Of a DNA stretch of 64,000 nucleotides, positions 1 to 11,239 are shown piece by piece. The stretch comes from Candolleomyces eurysporus (Eukaryota; Basidiomycota; Agaricomycetes; Agaricales; Psathyrellaceae), in assembly GCA_027579435.1 (NCBI GenBank), contig JANBPK010001191.1, forward strand, positions 143,662 to 207,661. Direction: 5' to 3'. Numbering within the stretch: position 1 is the stretch's first letter; each line of letters begins with the position of its first letter. The position numbers and the translations under genes were made by a program. The notes beneath the pieces were generated by a model. The model was given only the letters and a program-made list of their open reading frames with translations, made no database searches and had not been told where the DNA came from.

Positions 1-61
1 ATATAATAGGAGTGTACAACAGTTAGCACGGGCCTAAGATTACAGAATCCAGACAGCCTAT

Positions 62-1388
62 TTAATTGAGTGTGATAGCTACCCCTCCGCGTTCTGCGCT
101 TCTCTCGATGGCGTCGACAACCCTCTGAACCTCGATAGCATCGTCTAGAGTGGCGAATTCTCCCTGCCCTCCTTGCAAACTTTTCCCATATTCGATCCAC
201 GACCTGCGAACAAACTCGATAAATCCTCCTTTCTCCCCGTCGTTCAGCTCTAGTTGAGGATCAGAGTATTCGATTCCTTCAGCCTTGAGATATTCGTCTA
301 GCGGTTGGCCATTGACGGTCGCAATGGGATTGAACATGTTGACCAATCCCGTAGGGAGTGGGCCAAGGTCTGGAGACTCAAACTTGATAGACCCAGTCTC
401 TCCATCAATGATCCAGAGAAGTTGGGTTCGTCCGGGGGTAGTAGGATAGGTTGATCTCCACACGACGGTAGCGTGAGCTCCCGATTTGAGTGGGCCAGAG
501 AAAGTGTAATGGTCAGGCACGTTCGACGGAAGCGTCCTGATAACCTCGTTGGTGGTCTTGGAAAGTACACTGGTCTCTGGGTATTGCGTCGATGCTGTGG
601 CGCTGACAGAAACGAATGGGCCAAGGAGGTACATCAGAGTATCCAGATGATGACCTCCGCAAATATTGAGCATGGTCGCCCCTGGAGTGCAAAAGTTGTT
701 AGATGACGACTCATAAGTCGCAGAAATGGGAGAAAGACCTACCATTGGCCTTATCCAGCAAATACAAGACGTCTTCCGTGATCTGAGGCTGCCAGAAGCG
801 AGCTTCCCTGGGCACACTTGCGACGACGGTTGTGGAACGTATCTTCCCAATCTTTCCAGCGTCAATAATCTGCTTGACCTAAATGTTACAGCTCAGTCTC
901 AACCCAGCAATTTTTCGCTGAAGGGGTATCAAATCACGAACCTTTCTCATGGTTGCGTTCTGGCGGCCTTGCAAACCTACGACGACTCGTATATTGCCCT
1001 TCTCCTGAACCTGTCGGCGCATCTCCAAGCTTTCCTCCAAGCTTCTACCTGGAGGATATTCAACGAAGATATCCTTCCCAGCGGCAACGGCCTTGTCGAA
1101 GGCAGCTTTATGAAGAGGCGCCTTCACGGAAATTGTCACCACGTCGACATCCGAATCCTGAGAGAGAGCAGTAGCGTCCTCCCCATGATAAGCACGGATT
1201 CCGGACCAGGTCTTGTCGTGAATTTCCTTTGCAGCTGCCGCCGACTCGGCGGAAGAAGTTTGAAGAGCAGTGATGTTCCAGGTGGAACGAAGTGACGGGT
1301 GAGCGAGTGCAGGTGAATGCGCTACAGCTCCCCATCCTTTGGTCGACAGTCCGATAATGCCAACGTTGATTGGTTTATTGGAAGCCAT
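62..1388 (-). CDS. Gfo/Idh/MocA oxidoreductase, Gal80-like
   Basis: Three exons join in frame: 1388-942, 878-743 and 681-62, giving about 400 aa. The N-terminus is a Rossmann nucleotide-binding segment (NVGIIGLSTKGWG, about residues 8-20). It is followed by the EYPPG-type motif (about residue 111) that occupies the family's EKP position, and the C-terminal part carries the GGHHLDTLMYLLG helix typical of the Gfo/Idh/MocA alpha/beta domain. The LS-x-KGW start and the YPPG in place of EKP resemble Gal80-type sugar-pathway regulators and their fungal relatives rather than classic dehydrogenases. That suggests NAD(P) binding with either weak catalysis or a sensor role. Introns are short (63 and 61 nt) with GTTCGT and GTAGGT donors. 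Family assignment is firm; substrate and partner are unknown. Confidence 0.82.
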
Positions 1389-2039
1389 CTGAGAGGTTTG
1401 GATAGAGTCAATAGGCGAGTTGATGTAGAAGACGGTAAGAGTTTGGGTTTACATCCGGGTGAGCTCCACCCCATACTTATACCCCAGGCATAGAGCTTCT
1501 TCACGAGTAGGATGAAGAATTCGAATCCCAAACACACCTGGTTTAGGCAAGATTTGAGCCATTCAATGGTGGATGAGTGATTGCAGACTTAGTCAGATTT
1601 GGGACGAAAGTCTGACTTTGATGGCCGCGCCATGACAAAGTTTGAGCGCTCCCAGCCTTGATCAAGCGCTGTGCCTGAGTCTTGGTAAGATTTGTAGAAA
1701 ATTGAGCCGATGAACTCGTTATGTGAAATGATAATTCACGCCGTATATGGACGCCTAGCTGAGTAAAGCATCCCTCAACAAGGTCCTTGCGAGTTAGTTT
1801 CTGGCAAATTTGCAACTCCTTCTAGCCCGAAATGAAGCAAAATTTACGACAAGAAATTCACAACACCACCCTTCCCACAGATTGCGCAATTCGTTTTGTA
1901 ACTCTCTGCTATTCATCAGGCAATTTCACCCATATTGAGAATGAGAAATCGCTGCTCTCAAATTGAACGAACTTCCATTAAACACCAGCTACATGGGTTA
2001 CTCATCAAACTATTAATAAGAATCGAACCAATTCCAACC
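1389..2039. other. Intergenic, no gene seen
   Basis: About 650 bp between the start of the Gal80-like gene and the stop of the next minus-strand gene. The reading frames here are short and show no recognisable domain. It presumably holds the promoter of the Gal80-like gene and the 3' UTR of the secreted protein gene. Confidence 0.5.
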
Positions 2040-3397
2040 TCACTGGGTCTGCGTAGCGGTGGGTGTAGCCGTGGAAATGGGAGTCTGAGTAGCGGTTGGT
2101 TGCTGACCTCCCTCAAACTCTCCCTTGTGCGAAGAGAAGCGGTGCTAGAGGAAAGTCAACGTCAAAGCCTACATAATTCCATAGGAACGTACCCGATCAC
2201 CTCGATAGCTAGGTCGACCCCACGACTTCCAGCTGGGACGTCTTTGGCCATAGGGACGGTACGCTGGACGGTACGCTTGACTTCTGTCATGGTAGCCGCC
2301 AAAAACCGGTCGACGATATCCATTAGACCTGTATGGTCTTCGCCATCCGTCGTGATGCCGGTAAGTGTGTCCTGATGCCTGAGGGGCATTGGCTTTGCTC
2401 GCCTGTGTGGTTGCGGCTGGTGGACGGACGGCCGCAGATCCCGCAAGGGTGGCAGCGGGACGATGGCTTGAAGTCGTTGGTTTGGTTGGGGCACGCGTGG
2501 CAGGTGCAGGCTTGGGCGTAGAAGTGACGCGAGGCACCGAAGTCGTAGCTTTGCCTAGAGCGGAAGCTTTGGCATTTGCGTTTGAGGTTGCTGCAACGTT
2601 GGATACTGGGCTAGGATTAGCCTTCTTCACGACGGAAGCAGAACCTCGCGCAGAGGTAGTACCACCGTTCTTGTTAGCGGCGACCGCAGTGGGCTTGGGT
2701 CCTGAAGGCTGGGACGAGGTAGTGCTGGCTGGAGGCTTGGATACGACCCTCCTGTTGGCAGTATTCGCAGTCACCTTCTTCTGAGCGTTCTGACTGCCAT
2801 GGAGGCTGTCTTGCTTCCTCGCGGCCCGTGGCTTGGACCTGGAAGTCCTTCCTCCGATCGGTCCCCGTGAGCCGGGCCCGGAGGTACCACCTGCCTTCGA
2901 AGTAACATAATTACGGCCACGCGATGGACGGTTCCTAGCGGCATTCATAGCGCCCCTAGTTGGTGAGCGACCGCGACCTTTCCTTGCGTTGGGATAAGCG
3001 AAAGCCTTCGAGCGTGCAGCCCTTCCAGACTTATCCTTCGGACCATTAAAACCCCCATGCTTACGGTAGTTCGTAGACCTGTTGATTGGCGCAGAGCCTG
3101 GAGTCGATGTTGCCTTGGCAGTGACTGTTGAAGAAGGGGTGCCTTTCGGCTTCTGAGTAACTGCAGCAGCAGCTACCGCAGTACTGGTATTCTTGGTTGA
3201 CATCGCTCCGGTACGCGTAGCTGTAGCGACACTGGATGCAGTGGCAGAGCCAGACTACAAAAGTATTTTTAGTCAGTCCAAGGGATCGATGGGTGCACAT
3301 CAGAAGGAGTGCTAATACTACTTACCGTCGGGAGAGCCCATACACCGCTCTTGATCGCAAAAAGGGAGATAAGAACAAAGTTCTTGGAGAGTTTCAT
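2040..3397 (-). CDS. Secreted low-complexity Arg/Ser/Thr/Ala-rich protein
   Basis: Three exons join in frame: 3397-3326, 3254-2193 and 2144-2040, about 412 aa. The first exon is almost exactly a signal peptide (MKLSKNFVLISLFAIKS then GVWALPT, hydrophobic core at residues 6-14), and the intron falls just after it. The rest is low complexity: a Ser/Thr/Ala/Pro/Lys region, a GR/RSPTR/SRGR-rich basic region, then an Arg-Tyr-rich tail with repeated RPxYR-like units near the end of exon 2. The third exon adds a Thr/Pro/Gln-rich tail (TATQTP-ISTATPTATQTQ). The strong charge plus Ser/Thr richness suggests an O-glycosylated wall or matrix protein, but that is inference. No enzymatic domain is visible. 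Without the first intron the frame would lose its secretion signal. Confidence 0.65.
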
Positions 3398-4888
3398 GTT
3401 GGCAATAATAAAAGCGGTAACTAGGTTAAAGCTGACTTCGGTCAAATTTTTCGCAATGCGACTCCATGTAGGAAGCAGCAAGACTTACTTTTCTTTAGTT
3501 TTGGCTACTCTAAGGACCTGCCCGAGTTCTTGAGTTGGGTAGAATCAGTGAGTGCACTTTTGCTTAAAGAAGTAGAAAAAACGCACAGCGAATGAGTGTT
3601 AAGATGCACCAGGCAATCTGAGGACCGTCTATTCAAGGCGACCCCTCTTTATATCTGTTCGGACTATAGACACGATGGCCGCAATCTTGCTCAAGTGGGT
3701 CCAGCCGGGGAACATACACCCACAGATCGCGCATGGGCGGCTTTCTGATACCTCCCCAATGTATGAAATCGAGAATACAGACTGCCAAATGCCGTAGTCT
3801 CCGAGTACAGCGGTCATAAGCCTACCAGCTTTTCATGTAGACCCACGAATCGGCGAGCCCGGCTAAAAGAAACATCAGAGGTAATCGGTCAGGCGAAGCA
3901 GCAGCATCAGGCATCAGCCGAATGTTGTTGAGGAGAATGAGGCCGGGGCAACCGAAGGTGGGTGCCATCCAGGCTGGAGTCGATGAGCTTGTAATGTAAA
4001 ACAAGCTCAGAGTTTCCTAAAGGCCAGGAATTTTCCGTACAAAGTTGACTTAATTTCTACCTGCAAGGATATCTCCTTGCGGTGGAAGGGAGTATTGGCA
4101 ACAATGTGTCCTCTCGGGGTGCAAGAGAGCCAAAGTGATGAGGGTTAACATCGCCTCCAACATTACCCCATCCTCGAGAAGAATTGTATTCAGTTTTACA
4201 CACAATTCGGCGGAGCCGGGGGCGCTGGGGCGTTCAGCTATTGGCAGTCCGCGGCCCTGGCTGACGTTGGGAACGGACGCTTGGACATCGTGAATACCAA
4301 GGTAGGGAATCTTGGCCTTGCAACCGCTGTAATCGCTGAGCTGTGCACTTGGAACAACCGAAGGAATGGAAGACGTCTGCACACAAAGTCAGAAGGAAGC
4401 TTGCACCAGATGAGACCGTGGTAGTAGTTACTAGCGCGAGAGCAAGCAAGTATGACATTCCGCCGCCGTAGCTGACACCAGTCGCGAAGATCTACTTCTC
4501 GTGACCGGTGCTGGCCCAACCGTTGTCGATGGCGGTGGGGCTGGGGAAGATCTCAGTCTTTCTGGCGAGCCGCGGAGGCTGTCATAGTAGTAGCCCGGAA
4601 CAACGTTGTTTACTTCTCAACATGTGGAAGGAGTTACGGGACAAGAGCTTCCGTTGGTATTTCGCCTGTGATTCAAACATTGGGGAAAGCGCCACTTACA
4701 ACATACTTAGATTCGCAAACCAGCATGTCGCCTGACCTGGTTGTCGTCGCTTTAGCAGGATCCTTTGACGAAGGCGGCACGTTACGCTCAAATGAATATC
4801 TTATCAAAATAGGACCCTCCTGATTAGTATCACTTACCACTTGGCCAGATCACCCCACGTCGACGCTGCCACTTTGATCGTCCTGCCT
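3398..4888. other. Mostly intergenic; possible small secreted-protein remnant at 4050-4458 (-)
   Basis: No confident gene. On the minus strand a short hydrophobic start at 4458 (MSYLLALAL) can be joined across a 55-nt GTAACT...CAG intron to a frame beginning TSSIPSVVPSAQLSDYSG and running to about 4050. This would be a protein of roughly 100 aa with a weak signal peptide. No family is recognised and coding evidence is thin, so it may be a pseudogene or chance. The stretch from 4500 to 4888 contains the promoter of the F-box gene. Confidence 0.3.
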
Positions 4889-6934
4889 ATGGACTCGCCA
4901 TTCTCACAGTATCTGGACTCAGGATACAGTCCTTCAGACGCCGAGATTCCTTTGATCAAGGAACTCATCCAACAAAGGGTCGAGGACATCGGCCGCATCG
5001 ACATCGAGATCAAGGATGTGGAAGACTCCTTGACGGCGCTCAAAGCGCAGCGGAAAGCTAACAAGGTCTTCATCCGAAAGCATCAAGCCCTAATTTCCCC
5101 CATCAAGCAACTCCCACCCGACATCCTTTCAGCAGTGTTCCTTGCATGCCTCCCCGTCGTCAAGCTCAGGGAGGCATCCATGACGCGCAACCATCCAGCA
5201 GTAGTGATAAGCCACGTTTGCCGACAGTGGCGCCAACTCGCTTTCGACACACCTTTGTTGTGGTCTAGGATCCGGTTGATTCTCCCATACGTCAACCCCG
5301 AACCCTTTTATCACACGTACCAGTACCCAGCGATCGATGAGACAGACGTAAACGAGAAAATCGCCGTCCTCTTCGATTCAGCCATTCAGCGGCTATACGA
5401 CGCGGCCACGATCTGGCTCGCTCGTTCCAAAGGCTGCCCTCTGTCTATCTTCATGGAAGCGTCCGAGGGTTCCGCCGGAGGATTCGTCATTCCCCAGATG
5501 AAAACCTTAGAAGGTTCAATACTCAAGGGCTTGGAAAAGCTTGTGGGTCTACTACGCAACGAGTCTCAGAGGTGGGAGGAGGTCAGATTCAAGTTTGCGA
5601 TCCGTGGCAATATGCCCGAGTCCCAATTGAATCGGCTGCTTTTCCTTACCCCCCGAGATGTCCCCATCCTTCGCAAGGCCTCTATCGTAATCAACAGTTT
5701 GGACAGCATTGTACCAATGCATGTCGTGGGGTTGGAGATTACGAACTCCTGGGATGGGTTCATAATGGGTACCATACACGGGCAGGCGCTGGAGTCATTG
5801 ACGCTGGCCTGCCCCAAAGCTGCTACTACATTGAAGGTGTTGCGGGTGAATTGGACTGGGTTGACCGAGCTCTCGCTGAGACCTTACAAGTGGGTTTCGG
5901 GGCGGAAAGCCGGAACTCACTTTACCGCAGACGAGGCACTCGATTTGCTCAGGCTCTGCCCGAACCTGGAACGGTGTAACCTCGCCATCGGAGACGGATC
6001 GCGTGACCCAGGCTTTGGGACTCCTCCACCCATTCCGAGTCCATTGCCAGCGCCAACCCTGATCACACCAGTTCAAGACGATAGGCCGGTATGTCGCCTT
6101 CCCTACCTTCATTCCATGACTCTTCGGGAGGATAGCGGTCGGACAGATAGTCTGGCCTCTGCTCTCGATCTTCCTTCCCTACGTTCCTTCACCCAAACCA
6201 GCCCCGGTGTCTGGCTCAGGCCGCCTCTGGGCTTCGGTACCTCGCACTACGGTCCAGGTGGCTACTACGGTGGCTTCGGTGCCTCGCACTACGACCCCGA
6301 GGAAGGGAGAACGCGGTATGATTCCCCCTTGATGGGGTGGGTCCGACGGTTCGGGCATTCTATCACCAGCATCGATTTCAACCACGTCGGTACGCCTCAA
6401 CAAGCTGTTGAGCAATGCTTGGAGGAGCTTCCAAACCTCATCAGCCTCACGATAAGGTCCCCATTCTTGGAAAGTTGGAATACGACTTTGCCGGCCAGGG
6501 AGAGGACATCACCAGGTTGCGACTCGTTCTTGAAAAAGCTCACTCCAGAGGTGATCGAAGACGGGGACAATGTGACCGTATGCCAGGGTTGCTTGTGTCC
6601 TAAGCTGGAGAATTTGGTTTTGAGCAGCTTTTCGAATTCAGCTCCTATCCAGCTTGTGTTCTCCGAAGTTGGTGTGCTGGAATTTTTGACGGGCAGAGCA
6701 AAGGCCAGTTTAAGTACTGTTCCAGAAGTCAGCAGGGTCTCCAAGCTTCGATATGTCGGCGTGGGGTTTGAAAAACCACAAGTCATGGACCTCGAACAGG
6801 AGCTTACACGGAGGGGGTTCAATCTCGAGGAGTTTGTCGGGAAATGGAGTTATCCTCCTCCTTCCAGGCCGCACCTATACCTTCTGAATCAAATCCCTAC
6901 GATAAGCGATTCTGCAATGGACGGTTTTTCGTAA
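4889..6934 (+). CDS. F-box-like domain protein
   Basis: Single-exon frame of 681 aa when started at the internal ATG at 4889 (MDSPFSQYLDSG). The in-frame ATG 48 nt upstream is possible but gives a less typical N-terminus. A coiled region (about residues 20-60, RVEDIGRIDIEIKDVEDSL) precedes the F-box-like motif (PIKQLPPDILSAVFLACLP ... ISHVCRQWRQLAFDTPLLWSRI, about residues 71-130). This N-terminal arrangement is that of the large agaricomycete F-box-like family, which would act as SKP1-bound substrate receptors of SCF ubiquitin ligases. The remaining 550 residues are leucine-rich and degenerate, probably an LRR-like substrate surface. An internal duplication gives FGTSHYGPGGYYGG followed by FGASHYDPEEG (near residues 450-475). 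Substrate unknown. Confidence 0.85.
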   Translation: MDSPFSQYLDSGYSPSDAEIPLIKELIQQRVEDIGRIDIEIKDVEDSLTALKAQRKANKVFIRKHQALISPIKQLPPDILSAVFLACLPVVKLREASMTRNHPAVVISHVCRQWRQLAFDTPLLWSRIRLILPYVNPEPFYHTYQYPAIDETDVNEKIAVLFDSAIQRLYDAATIWLARSKGCPLSIFMEASEGSAGGFVIPQMKTLEGSILKGLEKLVGLLRNESQRWEEVRFKFAIRGNMPESQLNRLLFLTPRDVPILRKASIVINSLDSIVPMHVVGLEITNSWDGFIMGTIHGQALESLTLACPKAATTLKVLRVNWTGLTELSLRPYKWVSGRKAGTHFTADEALDLLRLCPNLERCNLAIGDGSRDPGFGTPPPIPSPLPAPTLITPVQDDRPVCRLPYLHSMTLREDSGRTDSLASALDLPSLRSFTQTSPGVWLRPPLGFGTSHYGPGGYYGGFGASHYDPEEGRTRYDSPLMGWVRRFGHSITSIDFNHVGTPQQAVEQCLEELPNLISLTIRSPFLESWNTTLPARERTSPGCDSFLKKLTPEVIEDGDNVTVCQGCLCPKLENLVLSSFSNSAPIQLVFSEVGVLEFLTGRAKASLSTVPEVSRVSKLRYVGVGFEKPQVMDLEQELTRRGFNLEEFVGKWSYPPPSRPHLYLLNQIPTISDSAMDGFS

Positions 6935-8049
6935 TCTTCAATGTTTTAACAATATAGGACATGAAATTCGATTACTCGGCCATGAACAAAGCAATAATGA
7001 GAATGAGTAGAAATAGTTTGAAACAGGGGCCAAGAATCGGACGCACAGAAATATATTTCTGGGCTGTAAAGTGTTGGCACTGCGGTGGCAGGAATGGTGG
7101 TAGCCGAGGTTGACGCTAGATATACCGAGAGAAACCCGCCATTCTTTGGAGTAGCCAACATTACCACGAACAAACGCTTAGAAGTCATCGTTAGTAGGCA
7201 AGAGTATTTTCTATTGATACATCGGGATAAAGTAAATAGTGTAGGAGTGGGATACAGCAAAGTAGTAATAACTATGACGGAAAAAATCAATCTCGAAACG
7301 GTACAGAGGGACGACTCCATTCACGGATAACTGGAGTGTGGATATAGAAAGATAGTACTGGAAAGCAGTTAACAAAAAAGTACCAAGATAAGATGGATCG
7401 GATTCGAAAGAGAGATTGAAAACCTGACATCAAAAAGCGGTGAGCCCAGAAAACTTTCCAGGAGATCAAGGTATTGCACCACAAGAACAAAAAGAGATAT
7501 AAATCTAGTCCGAGGAGAGCCAAAGACGCTTCGAGTCGAAGCAAAAACGAATGAAGAGAAAAGAAGAAAGGCCTGGACGACCAGAAATCCCTTCACCTCC
7601 AACGCGGGAACCAATCTTGGCCCCCATCAAAAGATGCATAGGAGGAAAAAGGAAACGCCTCGTCAACAAGCACAAAAGTTTTAAACCCAACCCACGGAAA
7701 GCTCGGTCACCGAAACCAGCTGGCCATCCAGCACATCAAGTCCTACGGTCTACCCAAGCCCTCTGACGATACAGTGACGTACCCACTGGATGTATATCAG
7801 ACTTTGATGAAACCTAATAGCCAGACATACCGTCCTGCTATCGGCCATAAAATCAGACCGAGGGGCGGGCCTGCATTCCCGNAAAAAAAAANAAGTGCTG
7901 ACAGAAGCTCGATATGACCAAAAAGGCCTTAGGGATTATCGCTTCACGTCCACTGCCCAACCGACCAACATCCAGACCCGACGGCGACGAATAAATGCCG
8001 ACACTTCCCCTAGGCTTCACCCTCGAGCTTCCCACCACAATTCTTCCCC
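6935..8049. other. Convergent intergenic region and long 3' UTRs
   Basis: About 1.1 kb between two genes transcribed toward each other. It is A-rich on the plus strand from about 7330 to 7690 and has no recognisable protein-coding gene. A poly-A run broken by two n bases lies at 7882-7892. Presumed 3' UTRs of the F-box-like and phosphodiesterase genes. Confidence 0.45.
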
Positions 8050-10661
8050 TCATGACGACAAGACTGGTGGAGTTTGGTCCGCAACAGCCGAAACCTCCTT
8101 TCGAAACAAGGGGGATATGTGCGGTGAGGACCCATTGACCGGCGACACCTTGCTCGAGATCAACNGGGGGAGATGGCGCTGGGCTTTTACCGGTACCGTT
8201 CAGCATGGAAGGTGGCGTCGATGGTGAAGCGAAAGGGTTTGATAGAGATGGAGTCGGCGAGACCGACACGACGGTCGATAGGGGCGAGGAAGAGTTGAAC
8301 AAGGGGACATTATTATGGCTGAAACCTAATCCCAGACCATGATGTCCTCCCAGAGAGTTCGGTGTGACACACCACGAGTTGCGGTGGTTCGCCTTGCTGA
8401 TATGCCGAATGCTCAAACGAGCTGCAGCCCGTATGGCTTCGTGTCCATCGGCAGTTGTGAGAGCCAGAGGACTGGTCGAAGGGGTTGTACGGTCACTGCC
8501 ATTGCTGCTTCCAGAACTGGAAGGAGTTCGACGACGATGATTGCTAGGTTGGGTGGAAACAACCGAGTTTTGAGAAAAGGCTTCGGATGCTGGTGAGAAG
8601 AAAGCAGAGGATGAAACGCTCTCGCAAGGAGAGGTTGGGTCCGAATCCGACGATGTCGTGGAATTTGGGACCGATGCTGTGGTAGAGGGTGTAGGAAGGA
8701 GACTGGTGGAACCATAGGGCAATGTTAAAGGGAAAGCAGATTGAAAATCGCTGGGTTGTCGGGGAGATCTCGGAGGGGGTAACGGGACTGCAGACTGTCG
8801 ATCATTGTGTGATTCCAATTCTTCTTTTTGGGTTTTCCACCGGTCTAGATTTATGTGACAGTGTTGGGCATATCTAGCCATTTCTGTAAGAAGGCGTTTG
8901 GTGAGGAACAAAAAAATAATTGAGAACATGAGGGAAGAAACGAACCTGGAATGGCCTGAACCGACAAGTCGAGTAAAGGTTGTGCAAATGCAGAGATGAA
9001 GAATATCTGGGATTTCGCTTTTCCCAGCGGGTCTGCAGAGGGTTGCACGCTCGGTTGAAGGCAGAAATGCTGCTCAAGCTCAGCTTGAGCGGTCCATTCT
9101 TGCATCAGCGCCGTCGCCCAATGCTTGGCTACTGGGAAAGGCCGGCTCTGAATTGGGAGGTGAGACGCGAGTCAATAGAATAGCACGAAAAGTCACGTAC
9201 GGGGTTGCTGATATCAGCATTCTTTAGAATTGCCTGACATGCGAGAATCTGCCTCATGAAAACACTGTCCCGACGGCCAGCTATTTCCTCCTGGAAACGC
9301 TGCATAAAGTCTCCATGCACACTCATATCGGTGGCCAGAACCGTTTGGATTAAGATCTTCCTAAATCTTGTGCCTTCTACAGGGTCGTCCAGAAGCACTC
9401 CGAGCCCATGGTGTCGCATGACACGAAGAAGAAGTTGGCAGTGGAGGTTCTCCAGCGCCGATCTTCCGTCAAATACCAGGGACAGTGGTGTTTGAGCGTT
9501 TTTCTGTTGGCCACAATGATGAGTTGAGAAGGCCGACCGCGAAAGAAAGGTAGCGACGCACCATAAATACGTTGGTTACACCCGGGTGACCGACATCGTG
9601 CCCAATAGCCGCAATATAAAGCGCAAATAGGTCGCGTAGGCCAAGAGTCTGGATCAGAGCATCGCTGTTAGGCACTCTTGAAGACTTCCAAGTCCGGTTG
9701 GGTTCTAGAAGGATGGTGACAGGGGGTACCATGTTGGCCGTCTCCAGATAACACTGGGTGGCTTGTAGGACGTCGAGAGCATGTTCGAAATTGTGATAGG
9801 TGTTCTCATATCGATATATTTGTCGTAAATGGCAGACAAAGGAATTGACTTGTTCTAGGAATGACGAGATTCAGGAGATCATGGAGAAAAAGTAGCAACT
9901 TGAGAACTCACTGAGGGAAACGCCGACGGCTTCCTCCATGTCTTCAATTCTGTATAATGCCTCGAAAAGAATGATAGTGGATGCAAGAATCTCCTCCTCT
10001 GACAGTCTATGAGGTTCGAAATGCCATATATCCAAGGACCTGATGAGTCTTGATCGAGCGGGCTTGGAGAGCGATGTTGGCACACTGAAAACACAGTTAG
10101 CTACCTCTGTTGAGAGACAATAAGGTACGATGGCCAACTCACAAGTCGCCAGCGTGTTCATTAACAGCTTGGAGCGTCTGGTTGTACATATCACTCAGCA
10201 GTTCGGCATATTGGGTTCTGGAGGACAAGACGGGTCAGAAATCGCTGGGATCGCTGGCATAGGGGTCGAGCACATACTCGACCTCAGTCCCGGCCCACCC
10301 TTTGCCCTGGCCACTGTTTCCTGTAGCCAGGAGGAGGCCTCCAACATCGGCGCTCCGCCGTTTCCACTGACGATGGAGCTGGCTCTGGGTGGAGAGATAG
10401 GACTGGTTGAGGGCTGCGACGCCGCAAATCATGANTGGANGGGGGGTGGATGGGGAGACTGCCACCGACGCCCTGGTCAAAGCGTTGGATATGGAGGAGT
10501 AAACGACGACGAGGAGGGCGGACTGGCGGTGGAGGATGGTCGTCAATGTTGAATAGCCGTGGAAAGATGGGGTTCTTCGGTCTCGTGGAGGCTGTCAAGG
10601 TTGCTCTCGTGGCCCCCTCGTGGGTGAGGTGATCGTCGATTTTTACACGAGCACCCCGCAA
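8050..10661 (-). CDS. 3',5'-cyclic nucleotide phosphodiesterase, class I (PDE)
   Basis: Multi-exon gene. The catalytic HD domain is clear. It contains the QVNSFVCHLRQIYRYENTYHNFEHALD segment (H-N-x-x-H), then LGLRDLFALYIAAIGHDVGHPGVTN with the HDxxHxx class I metal-binding motif, then ILKNADISNP with the downstream metal Asp. Upstream segments (YAELLSDMYNQTLQAVNEHAGDL; DIWHFEPHRLSEEEILAS) match the usual N-terminal helices of fungal PDEs. The C-terminal 250 residues are a Ser/Pro/Thr-rich tail. Expected function is cAMP hydrolysis that damps PKA signalling. The n at 8165 breaks the tail; leaving it out gives a continuous frame (LISSKVSPVNGSSPHISPL...) ending at 8050. Two n bases at 10436 and 10440 blur the N-terminal exon, so the true start is uncertain and may lie further upstream. 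Confidence 0.8.
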
Positions 10662-10955
10662 TCAGCCGGATATGTCATAAAGCTCCCGGCTCGAACACTT
10701 TCGTCCTGTTGCTTGTGATGGGCCCTGGACGATATAAATGAATTTTTTGAGCATGAATGGATGCAGTTCGCCCGCCCAGAGAGCCTCCAACACCAAGACA
10801 GAATTCCCATTGATCATCGTGCAAATCACTGGAGAAAACGTCTGCAATTTGACACCTGCTTCTCACCATGACGGGATCAAAACGTGGTACCAGCTATACA
10901 TACACAGAAGGGGAAGGTCGGCGGACACAAGAGAAACACTCAAGAAAAAAGNAAA

Positions 10956-11038
10956 CGTCACCTGGGCGATTCGAACACTCGCGGGTAAAGCCCAACCGCT
11001 ATCTGGGCAGGCGATCCTCACCACTCCGGCAAAATGAC
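10956..11038 (-). tRNA. tRNA-Ser-like locus (type II), possibly decayed
   Basis: Read 11038 to 10956. The first seven bases GTCATTT pair with AGGTGAC at the 3' end (two G-U pairs), followed by discriminator G and T-rich runs consistent with Pol III termination. There is a B-box-like TTCGAAT T-loop, a type II variable arm (GGG CTTTA CCC) and an A-box-like TGCCGGAGTGG segment, as in fungal tRNA-Ser. Two defects are visible. The anticodon stem ATCGC/GCGGT encloses an 11-nt loop instead of 7, and the T-stem has one mismatch. It may carry a 4-nt insertion or mini-intron, or be a tRNA pseudogene. The anticodon cannot be assigned safely. Confidence 0.5.
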
Positions 11039-11239
11039 TGTACGAACGGCCCGCAAAGTTGCCCGCGGAGGTCAAGTGTTCGAAAGAGCGTTGCTGCTTC
11101 TCCTCAACAATTCCTGACGATGATTCCAACGGCCTCCGATGGACGATCGTGTGCTTATTTTTGCGTTCTGTGAGGACCTTCCAGAGTGCCTTATTTGACA
11201 TTTTACGGCAGCCCAAGCTCGGACGGTCCCGGGTAACTA

